From Bacillota bacterium (GTDB taxonomy: Bacteria; Bacillota; Clostridia; Christensenellales; UMGS416): 40,066 nt of DNA. The translations under genes were made by a program, and so were the position numbers. The notes beneath the pieces are model-generated. The model ran no database searches and had not been told where the DNA came from. It saw only the letters and a program-made list of their open reading frames with translations. Positions 22,863-31,191 of this stretch are shown one piece after another (position 1 is the first letter of the stretch; the number at the start of each line of letters is the position of its first letter). Where the stretch lies: contig JAEYPH010000018.1 of assembly GCA_023410875.1 (NCBI GenBank), positions 1-40,066 of the forward strand. Reading direction: 5' to 3'.

Positions 22863-24080
22863 CTATTTGAATACTCTTCTGCCAAAGACAAAGCTGGATG
22901 ACCTTTTGCTCAACGAATTGATGCGCACCCTGGAGCCGGTGTTGGGCGCGTGAATATAGTTCCCATCGCCCACGTAGATACCGGCGTGGCCGATGATGCC
23001 GTTGGAGTGCTTGAAGAACACGAGGTCACCGGGCATCAGCTTGGATTTATCGGTGATCTTGATGCCATAGTCGCTGTAGCCCTGGTTGCGGGCAGAGCGA
23101 GGCAGCGACACGCCAAAGTGCTTGTAAACATAGCACGTGAGACCCGTGCAGTCAAAGCTGTTGGGGCCATTGGCGCCATAGACATAGGGCACGCCGATGA
23201 ACTGCTTTGCGTATTCCACGATGGCCTGCCCCTTCTCCTGTCCCTTGGCGCTCTGACCGGGCGTGTCCTCATATTTGGGCTTGTCGGAGGACGGCTTAGG
23301 GGTCTTGGGGTCGCGCTTGGCGGCGCTGTATTTGCGGGCGTTCTTATCCATGATGGCGGCGCGGGTCTTCTTGCCGGCGATGCCATCCACAACCAGGCCG
23401 TTGAGCTTCTGGAAGCTCTGCACCGAATCTTCGGTGATCTGGCCATACAGGCCGGTGACCGAGCCTTTGAAATATCCCAGATCCTTGAGGCGCTGCTGCA
23501 ATTTGGACACGTCGTCGCTGCGCATTCCGGGCACCAGCGACGTGGAGCTGCGAGCCGCCATCAGCTTTTCCCGGGTTTTCTTGCCCACGATGCCGTCGGC
23601 TTTCATGCCCGCCGATTCCTGGAAATCTTTGACCGCGGCCTCAGTCTTGGGCCCATAAAAGCCTGTAATCGCGGGCTCATTGTACAGCCCGAGCTGCTTG
23701 AGGCGCTGCTGCACCTCCTTGACCTTGTCGCCGCTCATGCCGCGGGCCAGGGAATCGGGGTTGAGCGTCCTGCCGCTGTCCTTGGCGCTCTTGAGCTTGT
23801 TGAGCGTCTCCGCACCGGCGATGCCATCTACCGTCAGGCCATATTGCGACTGAAACTTGCGCACACCTGCCTCGGTGGCGTTGCCGAAATAGCCTGTGAT
23901 CTCATCAAAATTAAAGCAGTCATGTTTTTTGAGCAGCTGTTGCAACTCTTTGACCGCGTCGCCTTTATCGCCGCGCTGGAGCTTTTGCGCCGGCTCGGCA
24001 AGAGCCACAGTGCCCATCGCAGTAAACAACAGCGCAATGGTCATCAGGCACGCAATCAAGCGCTTCATCTTCATGTACAA
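22863..24080 (-). CDS. Secreted NlpC/P60 peptidase with three peptidoglycan-binding domains
   Basis: 405 residues. Signal peptide (about residues 5-30, ending in VALAEP), then three PG_binding_1 repeats (about 33-95, 105-170, 178-240) each with 'LQQRLKxLGYF' and 'A-V-x-x-F-Q' patterns, a Lys/Pro-rich linker, and a C-terminal NlpC/P60 domain with catalytic Cys in FDCTGLTC, His in GHAGIYVG and a third polar residue in YIHAPN. It should cut gamma-D-Glu-diamino acid bonds in the wall, and could act in spore cortex or septal peptidoglycan. Start: TTG at 24080, 7 bases after AAAGGAG; the ATG two codons later is poorly spaced. It lies beside the SpoIID-SH3 gene. Confidence 0.9.
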   Translation of the reverse strand: MYMKMKRLIACLMTIALLFTAMGTVALAEPAQKLQRGDKGDAVKELQQLLKKHDCFNFDEITGYFGNATEAGVRKFQSQYGLTVDGIAGAETLNKLKSAKDSGRTLNPDSLARGMSGDKVKEVQQRLKQLGLYNEPAITGFYGPKTEAAVKDFQESAGMKADGIVGKKTREKLMAARSSTSLVPGMRSDDVSKLQQRLKDLGYFKGSVTGLYGQITEDSVQSFQKLNGLVVDGIAGKKTRAAIMDKNARKYSAAKRDPKTPKPSSDKPKYEDTPGQSAKGQEKGQAIVEYAKQFIGVPYVYGANGPNSFDCTGLTCYVYKHFGVSLPRSARNQGYSDYGIKITDKSKLMPGDLVFFKHSNGIIGHAGIYVGDGNYIHAPNTGSRVRINSLSKRSSSFVFGRRVFK

Positions 24081-24320
24081 CTCTCTACTCCTTTCCGTCG
24101 GATCTTTGGTGTTTGGGCCTTATGATTGGTAGTATTATATCACAGCCATTGGGCATAACACCCAAGCTTAGGAAGGTCTTACAATTCTTTTACAACTTTC
24201 TTGCTTGTTTCCAAATCATTATATCCGCAACTCCTATTGTATGCAAGGCAATAGTATCAGCTTTGAGCCGCAGGCCAATTCATCCGGCCAAGGCAATGGC
24301 AACTCAAAAAGGATCGCCTA
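24081..24320. other. Leader and promoter region of the NlpC/P60 gene
   Basis: On the minus strand an extended -10, TGATATAAT (-10 at 24134-24139), lies about 55 bases upstream of the TTG start. The remainder to 24320 shows no gene; beyond it is a copy of the three-hairpin element. Confidence 0.4.
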
Positions 24321-24325
24321 TAAAA

Positions 24326-24470
24326 GCCCGCCACAGCGGCCACCGCACCCAAACATCCAGCATAAGCCGGACAACATAAGGCCCGCTGGCGACGGTTATC
24401 GCCAGCGGGCAAACGAAAACTTGCACAAGCCATCTATATCGCCGACGGCGCAACAGCGCCGGCGGCGAAA
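24326..24470 (-). repeat. Three-hairpin element, copy 1 (family 1)
   Basis: On the minus strand: hairpin 1 at 24439-24468 (TCGCC..GGCGC-TGTT-GCGCC..GGCGA), 28-nt spacer, hairpin 2 at 24381-24410 (12-bp stem, loop TAACCG, core GGCGATAACCGTCGCC), 41-nt spacer, hairpin 3 at 24328-24339 (CCGC-TGTG-GCGG) followed by GCTTTTAT. It begins 7 bases after the stop-codon hairpin of the SpoIID-SH3 gene and runs in the same direction. Copies at 28131-28280 and 36266-36412 share order, spacing and loop, with compensatory changes in the stems. It could be a small RNA, a 3'-UTR element or a mobile repeat. Confidence 0.8.
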
Positions 24471-24477
24471 GCCAGCT

Positions 24478-27400
24478 TTAGCTGGCTATTCGTGCATACT
24501 CAGAGCTGATGTAGCCCACGCCAGAACCATAAAGGATCTTATACCACACGACGCTGCCCACGCTTTGCTTGCCCGTTACGCACACGACGTCGCCTTTCTC
24601 CAGCTGACCCAGCGAGGTAAAGCTGGTGCCGGCGCTCTTGCGCACGTTCAGGCTGGACCCCGTTACCATGCATGCCTTATAGGCGGTGCTGCCGCCGACG
24701 ATCGTATACCTGGACAGCACGTATCCGGTCTTTCCGCTGTAGCTCGCTTGCAGCCAGGCGGTGTCGGTCATCACGGCGAGTATCGTCATCGTGGCCCCCT
24801 TGGGAATGCGGGTGACTTCACTGGCCGAGGTGGACGGTGAGGCCCGCAGCGTCAGATAGCTGGTCACGTTGGGCTTGGCGGCCAGGCCACCGCCGTTGGG
24901 AGCGGGGGTCGTGGTGGGGGTGGACGTGGGTGTACGCGTGGGCGTAGGTGTGGGCGAAACCGTGGCGGGCACCGTGGGCAGCGTGCCGGCGCCGGAAGCG
25001 ACGCGCACGTATTGGGAATTCACAAAACCGTATCCTTGCTTAAGCGCAATCTTATACCAGTAATATTTGCCCGCTTTGACCTTCCCAACGATGAGCACCG
25101 TGGTCCCTTTGGGCAGTGAGCCTATGATCCTGGTGGAACCCGCCGGGTCGCGGACGCTCAGAGGGCCGGCCGTCGTGGTGCCCGCGCGGTATCGGGTGTC
25201 GCCGCCCACCGCGGCGCTCTTCGCCGGGATGTATCCGGTCTTGCCGCTATAACTCACCTTGAGCCATGTGGTGCTGGCGGGTACTCCCAGCACGTTCATC
25301 GTCGCGTTTTTGGGGATGCTGCCCACCACCGTGCCCGAGGGGCTGGCGGCGCTGCGCATGCTCGCGATGGCGACGGCCTTGGCCGTCACGGCCTTGGCGC
25401 CCACGGTGGGCGTGGGTGTGGCCGTGGGCGTGGGCGTAGGTGTTCGCGTCGGGGTAGGAGTGGGCGTTCTGGTGGGGGTCGGCGTGGCCGTCGGGGTGAT
25501 CAGCTTGATGTAATCGCCGTGCACGTACCCGGTCAGGTTCTTGGCCGCATAGTAGATCTGATACCAATCGCCGGAAGTTTTTAGTATTTCAACCTTGGTT
25601 CCTCGAGACAACGTGCCCAGTTTGGCAGCGCTGGTGCTCGCGGAAGCGCGCACGTTCAGATTGTCTGCCGTGACCTCGCCATAGGTTTTGGTCGTCGGTG
25701 TGGGCGTAGGTGTGGGTGTAGCCGTTGGCGTAGCTGTCGGGGTGACCAGCTTGATATATTGCTTCATGACGTAGCCGGTCACCGTTTTGGACGCGCAATA
25801 GATCCGGTACCACTCGCCGGTGGTTTCCAGAATCTTCACCTGGGTGCCCTTGGGCAGCGTGGTCAGCACTGGGGCCTGCGAATCGGCGGCGGCGCGCACA
25901 TTGAGGCTTGCTGCCGCAACCTCGCCATAGAGGTCGCGATCATCGCCGCGTCCGGGCATCTGCGTAAGCGCCGGCTGCTTCACCGCCACGGTGTGCAGCT
26001 TGGCGGAGGTGGTGTCGGTGTTGTAGTAGAACTTCAGGATATCCAGATAGCTCTTGCCCTTGTTGGCCATCTGCTGGGCGCCGCGCTGGCTCAAGCCGAT
26101 GCCGTGGCCATAGCCGCGGGCGACGACATACAGGAACCGCTTGTCCGACGACGTGCCGCTGTACAGCAGCCACAGGTTCTTGGTGTCGATCAATGTACTG
26201 AAGTTTGTAAAGCGCTCCTTGAGTGCGCTGCCTGAAGCGTAGGGCAACGATACCGTCAAATCCCCATCATACTGCAGCTTGGGCTCAGGGGCGGCGGCGG
26301 GCTTTGTCGCGGTCACATTTGACTTCTGGATGTAGCCCTGAATGGAGGAATTGGCGCTGTAAGTGACCTTATACCACGCGTCATCGGCGGTCTGGTCGGT
26401 GATGATCAGCTCCCGGCCAGCGGAAAACGCCACGACTTTGCCGCTGCTCTGCACCTTGGCCGCGGACGTGCTGGGGGACGCATACAGGTTCGTGCCGCTT
26501 GCGACGACCCAGCGTCTGGGCTGCACCTGGATGTGGGCCTTCACATCGACCTTGGTGAAGCCTCTCCAACCCGCGGGAACGGCCGCGTCGTCATCGGGCA
26601 CGTCCGGCGTGTTGGGCGTAGCCGAAGCAATGGCGCTGATCACGACGGCGTCCTTGGCGGTATTGATTCCCTTGGCCTTGAGCGCGGCCAGATAATTCTC
26701 GCGCAGAAGATTGAGCAGGATTGCGGCCTTGGAGCGGTCGTTGGTGTTGTCATGGACGGTGTCGCTGAAAGTCTCCTTGTCGCCATTGGCTGGAACAACA
26801 TAGGTAAACGTGGGGCTGGCCGGATTGGCCAGATCGTAGGGATCGGCCTTGAACACATGGTAGGTGTTGGCGCTGCCGTAGCGCATGTTGACCGTGGCGA
26901 TCTGGCCGCCATTGCTGGCGGAATACATACCGTCGGCCAGATTCATGCCGGCAGGATCGCCGATCACGATGACCTGGCCTTTGGTGCCATCCACCGCCTG
27001 TACGATGCTGGACTGCAGGGAGCCGTCGCTGTTGAGGGGCAGCCCTTTGTAGACTTGATTGTTCGAGGTGTCCCGTATGGTGGAACCGGCCTTTATGTAT
27101 TGCATGGCGTAGGTTCGGGCACACACTGCCTGGCTTTTGAGCGCATCCAGCGGAAAGCCGGGGCTCATCTCGTAAGCGATGACGCCGTAGAGATAGGTCT
27201 CGATGTAAAGCTTGTTGGTAAGCTGAATATAGCCCGACCCGCTGGGTCGGGTGAAGGTCATGTCTCCGGTGTAGTTGCGCCAGCCATAGCCCGGGTTGTT
27301 GATATAGAGCATGTTATAAGCGCTGGTGCCGTTGGCATACTGCTTGAAGGTCAGTGTCGCCGGCAGATCATCTATGATCACATCTTCGCCGCCGCTCCTA

Positions 27401-27657
27401 TATTTAAGCTGCAGGCCGCTACCCTTAGCGCTGATGGTATAGGTGGTATTGGAGACCAGTTCCACACCATCGGCCTCGGCGATTTGATAAACGCCCTTCA
27501 CCTGCAGTTGGACCGATGAGGGGCTGCCCATGGAGCTCAATTTCACGTTGATGACGCTGTAATCGGTGGCGGCGGAAGCCACGGTGACGGGCAGCAAAAA
27601 GGACAGCACCAGCATGGCGGCCAGTAACAGGCTCCCGAGTTTTCTGGTTGGTTTCAT
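24478..27657 (-). CDS. Secreted SpoIID/LytB-domain protein with seven SH3-like domains
   Basis: 1059 residues. Signal peptide (about 5-30, ending SAATDYS), then a SpoIID/LytB domain in two parts: first part around 130-330 (LYGVIAYEMSPGFPLDALKSQA, ARTYAMQYI), second around 500-545 with GYGHGIGLSQRGAQQMA. SpoIID-type proteins strip glycan or activate amidases during engulfment and germination. Between the parts lies an SH3-like domain; six more follow (LNVRA, WYxIY, GYV patterns), separated by TPT-rich linkers of 10-30 residues. SH3-like domains would bind the wall. Start at 27657 with GGGAGGA 12 bases upstream. A stop-codon hairpin and an element copy follow. The length is well above ordinary SpoIID (about 340). 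Confidence 0.87.
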   Translation of the reverse strand: MKPTRKLGSLLLAAMLVLSFLLPVTVASAATDYSVINVKLSSMGSPSSVQLQVKGVYQIAEADGVELVSNTTYTISAKGSGLQLKYRSGGEDVIIDDLPATLTFKQYANGTSAYNMLYINNPGYGWRNYTGDMTFTRPSGSGYIQLTNKLYIETYLYGVIAYEMSPGFPLDALKSQAVCARTYAMQYIKAGSTIRDTSNNQVYKGLPLNSDGSLQSSIVQAVDGTKGQVIVIGDPAGMNLADGMYSASNGGQIATVNMRYGSANTYHVFKADPYDLANPASPTFTYVVPANGDKETFSDTVHDNTNDRSKAAILLNLLRENYLAALKAKGINTAKDAVVISAIASATPNTPDVPDDDAAVPAGWRGFTKVDVKAHIQVQPRRWVVASGTNLYASPSTSAAKVQSSGKVVAFSAGRELIITDQTADDAWYKVTYSANSSIQGYIQKSNVTATKPAAAPEPKLQYDGDLTVSLPYASGSALKERFTNFSTLIDTKNLWLLYSGTSSDKRFLYVVARGYGHGIGLSQRGAQQMANKGKSYLDILKFYYNTDTTSAKLHTVAVKQPALTQMPGRGDDRDLYGEVAAASLNVRAAADSQAPVLTTLPKGTQVKILETTGEWYRIYCASKTVTGYVMKQYIKLVTPTATPTATPTPTPTPTTKTYGEVTADNLNVRASASTSAAKLGTLSRGTKVEILKTSGDWYQIYYAAKNLTGYVHGDYIKLITPTATPTPTRTPTPTPTRTPTPTPTATPTPTVGAKAVTAKAVAIASMRSAASPSGTVVGSIPKNATMNVLGVPASTTWLKVSYSGKTGYIPAKSAAVGGDTRYRAGTTTAGPLSVRDPAGSTRIIGSLPKGTTVLIVGKVKAGKYYWYKIALKQGYGFVNSQYVRVASGAGTLPTVPATVSPTPTPTRTPTSTPTTTPAPNGGGLAAKPNVTSYLTLRASPSTSASEVTRIPKGATMTILAVMTDTAWLQASYSGKTGYVLSRYTIVGGSTAYKACMVTGSSLNVRKSAGTSFTSLGQLEKGDVVCVTGKQSVGSVVWYKILYGSGVGYISSEYARIAS

Positions 27658-27787
27658 CTTGGAACGATTCCTCCCTCTTCTTGGGCCAAATGGCCGGCCT
27701 TGGGCACAAACGGAGAGGATATACAACCAAGGGACCGTCGCTCATAAGCCCTGCGGTCCTGCACAGTTACATATCCCATGTGTGAAC

Positions 27788-27796
27788 AGTATAGCA
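27788..27796 (-). promoter_or_regulatory. Extended -10 promoter of the SpoIID-SH3 gene
   Basis: Minus-strand TGCTATACT (-10 at 27788-27793), about 130 bases upstream of the start codon; weak -35. The region 27658-27787 shows no gene. Confidence 0.4.
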
Positions 27797-27931
27797 TAGG
27801 TCAAAGCCAAGAAGATGGGAAAAGCATGGTTCAGAAACGTATTTTTTACAATTTGCTTACAAAGTTCCTTCTATGGTGGAAATTCTACGAATTGCAATTG
27901 GAGATTTAGTCTATCCAATTCAAGCTAAGAG

Positions 27932-28000
27932 AAGGGATTTCGCCCCCTGAGGGGTGCGACCAAAGGGCTTTCCGATCGCCCTTTGGAAACCTTCGGTCCC
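27932..28000 (+). repeat. Interspersed palindromic repeat family 2, copy B
   Basis: This copy reads ATTTCGC-CCCC-TGA-GGGG-T-GCGA, then CCAAAGGGC-TTTCCGATC-GCCCTTTGG, then AACCTTCGGTCCC. The first hairpin differs from copies A and C (GCGCC/GGCGC there) but still pairs, so the structure rather than the sequence is kept. Confidence 0.8.
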
Positions 28001-28130
28001 AAATATATTGAGTGACTAGGTCGTTATTAGTTTAATATGACCGCATTATGCGGCAAGCTCGAGCTGAAAATTTTTACCGACGGCGGATTCATTCCGCCGG
28101 AGGAAAAGGGTGTAGGAAAGGAACGCTCAC

Positions 28131-28280
28131 AAAACCCCGCCGCAGCGGTCTCGCAATCCAGATAAAAGAGCAAGAGACGAGAAAAAGCGAGCCTGCCTGC
28201 CGACGGTTATCGGCAGGCAGGAAGCGAACAAAGAGTGCAAGTATCTGAATCGCCGGTGGCGCAACAGCGCCGACGGCGAA
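28131..28280 (-). repeat. Three-hairpin element, copy 2 (family 1)
   Basis: Hairpin 1 at 28250-28279, 28-nt spacer, hairpin 2 at 28192-28221 (stem CCTGCCTGCCGA / TCGGCAGGCAGG, loop TAACCG), 43-nt spacer, hairpin 3 at 28137-28148 (CCGC-TGCG-GCGG), then GGTTTTGT on the minus strand. It starts within 2 bases of the stop codon of the peptide-binding lipoprotein gene. A further CGGCGGA...TCCGCCG hairpin lies at about 28080-28099. Confidence 0.8.
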
Positions 28281-29921
28281 TTAAGGTAGATACCACTGCG
28301 CCATATTGGCATAGGCCGACTCCTCCCGCACGCCGGTGACGCCCAACAGATAGGGCGAAGTCAGCAGCGAGTGGGTGCGGAAATACAGGCTGATGATGGG
28401 CAGTTCGTCGATGATGGCGCCTTGCAGTTCGGTCATGCGCAGCCTCAACTCCTCGCTTTTCGCGGTTTGTGCGATTTGATCCAGCTTCGCGTCCATGTCG
28501 GCACTGCCCCAGCCGCCAATGTTCAGCGAACCGTCGGTACGAAGCAGGAAGCTCAAATCCGGCACCGGTGAAAGATAGCTGCCGCACAATGCCAGGTCGA
28601 AATCCTTTTCCTGAAGCTTGGTCAGGTACTCATCCCAGCCCAGCGTGACGACTTCCGTCTGTATGCCGGCGGCTGTGAGCTGGTCGGCGATGAGCCTGGC
28701 GGTGTCCACGCGCAGGGTGTTGGTTTCCTCGCGGTTGGTAAGGATGCGTATCTTCAGATTGCGTTCCATGCCGTCGGGGCTCCGGGTCCAGTTCCCGTCC
28801 TCATTGGCGGACCACCCCACAGCTTCGATGAGGCTGCGGGCCTGCTTGATGTCCTTGTTGTAGTGCAGCACCTTGCCGTCATACAGCCAGCTGTCCGGCG
28901 GCACCGGCGTGTCAGCCACGATGGCGTGGTTGCTATAGGCCCAGGCGGCAATCTCCCGGCGGTCCAGGGCATAGGCGATGGCCTGGCGCATGCGCTTGTC
29001 CTGCAGGTCCGGCGAGGCAAAGTTGACTGCCAGATAATCGAAGGTGTGGGTCGGGTATTCGTAGACGCTGGCGTCGCCGCTGTCGCGGTATTGGGCCACT
29101 GTCAGGTCGTTGGTCTGCACGGCGTCCAGCTGGCGCAGCACCAGGCTCTTGATGGCGGTGGCGTTGTCCGAGAAGGGCAGCGCCTCGATCTGCTGGATGT
29201 AGGGCGGCTTCATCCACCAGTCCGGGTTCACCTTGAGCTTGATGGACGTGCCAGGCTGGAAGGTCTCGCAGACATAGGGACCGGTGCCATAGGGTATGGC
29301 TGGCATGGTCTTGCCGTCGAAGCCGCCGTCCCAGGGCAGAATTGGGAAACTCAACGCGTGTAGCGCGCCGTAGAAGGGCTTCTTGAGCTTGAGCACCACG
29401 GTGCCGCCGGTGCCTTCCTGCCAGCTCTCCACCCAGTCCAGCACATAAGCATAGGTGCAATCGGCGCCCAGCGCCTGTATCTGGTCCAGCGTAAAAAGCA
29501 CATCCTTGGCTTGCAGCTCACGGCCGCTCCCCTGCCACTTGGCGCCCTTGCGCAGCGTGAATGTCAACTGAGGCCCTTCGGTGCTCAAGGGCATTTTCTC
29601 GGCCAGCGCCGGGGCCGGCGCGCCGCTGCCGCTCTGCAGCAGGCCTTCGAAGATCAGCCCATAGATGCTGCTCATCTCCCGGGTCTTCACCGTGAGCGGG
29701 TGCTCCGCCTCGGTGGAAGCGGGCATGCTCACATGCAGGGAGCCGCCGGCTTTGGGCACGATCTGGGCAGAGGCCGTGGAGCCAACGCTAACCGTGGGCG
29801 TGGCGGTGGCCGTGGGGCGGGCAGGCCCGCAGCCGCTCAGCAGGGCACCCAGCGCCAGCATCACCGCCAGTGCCGCCCGTTTATTTTTTCGGGTATAGTC
29901 TTTTGTAAGCTTCATAGGCAT
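28281..29921 (-). CDS. Peptide/oligopeptide ABC transporter substrate-binding lipoprotein (SBP_bac_5)
   Basis: 546 residues of the DppA/OppA family. Basic N-terminus, hydrophobic signal with a lipobox ALLSGC (Cys near residue 31), a short Thr/Pro linker (TATATPTVS), then the family domain: PLTVKTREMSSIYGLIFEGL, a LRKGAKWQGSGR segment, YGTGPYVC, DLTVAQYRDS, RMRQAIAYALDRREIA and ILTNREETN. It delivers peptides or another solute to an ABC importer, but no permease or ATPase gene is adjacent. Start: ATG at 29921 with AAAGGG 6 bases upstream; it overlaps the lytic transglycosylase gene by 41 bases, so it belongs to the coaE transcription unit. Confidence 0.9.
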   Translation of the reverse strand: MPMKLTKDYTRKNKRAALAVMLALGALLSGCGPARPTATATPTVSVGSTASAQIVPKAGGSLHVSMPASTEAEHPLTVKTREMSSIYGLIFEGLLQSGSGAPAPALAEKMPLSTEGPQLTFTLRKGAKWQGSGRELQAKDVLFTLDQIQALGADCTYAYVLDWVESWQEGTGGTVVLKLKKPFYGALHALSFPILPWDGGFDGKTMPAIPYGTGPYVCETFQPGTSIKLKVNPDWWMKPPYIQQIEALPFSDNATAIKSLVLRQLDAVQTNDLTVAQYRDSGDASVYEYPTHTFDYLAVNFASPDLQDKRMRQAIAYALDRREIAAWAYSNHAIVADTPVPPDSWLYDGKVLHYNKDIKQARSLIEAVGWSANEDGNWTRSPDGMERNLKIRILTNREETNTLRVDTARLIADQLTAAGIQTEVVTLGWDEYLTKLQEKDFDLALCGSYLSPVPDLSFLLRTDGSLNIGGWGSADMDAKLDQIAQTAKSEELRLRMTELQGAIIDELPIISLYFRTHSLLTSPYLLGVTGVREESAYANMAQWYLP

Positions 29922-30447
29922 TCAACACCCTTTTCACAAAGTTGCGGGTCTCAGCGAAGGGAATGTCCTCACCGTTGACCCCGATGCCACCCTGCTGCAC
30001 CCATTTGCGCACGGTGCCCTCGCCGGCGTTGTAGGCGGCCAGCGCCAGCGTCGTGTCGCTGTCAAAGCGTCCGGAAAGATAGTTCAAGTACCAGCAGCCC
30101 ATCTCGATGTTGTAGCCACGGTCCAGCAGCATGTCGTCGGAATAGCTCCAGTTGTTCTTTCCGGCGATCCACTCGCCGGTATCGGGCATGATCTGCATCA
30201 GGCCCAATGCCCCCACGCCGGAACGGGCGTCGGCGCGAAAGTTGCTCTCGGTACGGATGACCGCGGCCACGAACAACGGGTCCAGCCCATAGCGGGCAGC
30301 CGCCGGCTCTATCACGGGTTGCAAGTCATAGGGATACAGCCGCAGCTGCACCCAATAGGCCCCCAGCGCCGCTGCGCCGGCCACCAGCAGCGCGGCCACC
30401 AGCACGATGGGCCAACGCCTGCGCCCGCCTTTGCTTCTCGCGCTCAC
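29881..30447 (-). CDS. Membrane-anchored lytic transglycosylase (SLT, Slt70-type fold)
   Basis: 188 residues. One N-terminal membrane helix (about 13-33), then a soluble lytic transglycosylase domain with catalytic Glu in AVIRTESNFRADARS (Glu near 67), GALGLMQIMPDT, the family's M-L-x-D-R-x-Y-N-I segment and ALAAYNAGEGTV. It cleaves glycan strands, forming 1,6-anhydro ends. The GTG start overlaps the coaE stop by 4 bases (GTGA). The order polA-coaE-SLT is common in Clostridia; here a sigma-factor gene intervenes between polA and coaE. Confidence 0.9.
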   Translation of the reverse strand: MSARSKGGRRRWPIVLVAALLVAGAAALGAYWVQLRLYPYDLQPVIEPAAARYGLDPLFVAAVIRTESNFRADARSGVGALGLMQIMPDTGEWIAGKNNWSYSDDMLLDRGYNIEMGCWYLNYLSGRFDSDTTLALAAYNAGEGTVRKWVQQGGIGVNGEDIPFAETRNFVKRVLNAYEAYKRLYPKK

Positions 30448-31043
30448 AGCTCACCATCCAGCGCTTCTTCATACAGCGCGCGCAGCTGGCGGCGGGTGTC
30501 CTCCAGGCTGCCGGAGGTATCCACCACATGGCCTGCCCGGCGGCGGCGTTCGGCGTCGGAGAGCTGCGCGTCCAGGCGCTTCTGCGCGTCCTCGCGGCTC
30601 AGGCCCCGCTCCAGCAGGCGGCGCAGTTGCTCGTCCACGCCGCAGGAAAGCACCCACACCACGTCGCAGTCGGCGTCGGCGCCGCTCTCCAGCAGCAGCG
30701 GCGCGTCCACGATGGCCACGCCCACGCCATCTGCACGGGCCTGTGTCAGAAACTCCCTCATGTCCTCGAGGATCGCAGGATGCATAAGGCCATTGACGAC
30801 TTTGCGCGTGGCCTCGTCGTCAAAGATGCGCTGGGCCAGCTTGTCGCGCAGCAGCCGCTGATCCGAGCCGAAGAATTCCTCGCCAAAGGCGGCGCGCAGC
30901 GCCCGCCAGCCAGCCCGGCCGGGCTCCACGATCTCGTGGGCCACACGGTCGGCATCCCACACGCGGGCGCCCAACTCCTGCAGATAGGCCGAAGCCGTGG
31001 ATTTGCCTGTGGCGATTCCGCCGGTGAGTCCTATCGTTACCAA
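30444..31043 (-). CDS. coaE: Dephospho-CoA kinase
   Basis: 199 residues, normal for CoaE. It phosphorylates the 3'-OH of dephospho-CoA in the last step of CoA synthesis. P-loop GLTGGIATGKST (residues 5-16), then VWDADRVAHEIVEPG with the substrate-site Asp, the conserved IVDAPLLLESG, and RDAQKRLDAQLS-like lid. A TTG start is used: GGGAGGA lies 6 bases before it. It is translationally coupled to the lytic transglycosylase and normally sits next to polA. Confidence 0.95.
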   Translation of the reverse strand: MVTIGLTGGIATGKSTASAYLQELGARVWDADRVAHEIVEPGRAGWRALRAAFGEEFFGSDQRLLRDKLAQRIFDDEATRKVVNGLMHPAILEDMREFLTQARADGVGVAIVDAPLLLESGADADCDVVWVLSCGVDEQLRRLLERGLSREDAQKRLDAQLSDAERRRRAGHVVDTSGSLEDTRRQLRALYEEALDGEL

Positions 31044-31088
31044 GGGAAGTCCTCCCGTAGATGTGTTTCGTTATTATAAGGATATAAC

Positions 31089-31113
31089 AAACCGGGTCGT
31101 TTCAACCCGGTTT
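31089..31113 (-). terminator. Terminator after the sigma-fusion gene
   Basis: AAACCGGGT / ACCCGGTTT (31089-31097 with 31105-31113), 7-nt loop, then GTTATAT on the minus strand. The T tract is short, so read-through into coaE is possible. Confidence 0.6.
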
Positions 31114-31191
31114 GATGATACCGTATTTCGTCGGAAGGTGCAACCGCGCAGGATTTTGGTTCAATTTAGCCTCGTTGGAATATGATCGAAG

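Noticed and set aside
25380..25760. GTGGGCGTAGG-type tandem runs as minisatellite or CRISPR
   Set aside because: They encode Thr-Pro linkers between SH3-like domains in frame; coding explains them.
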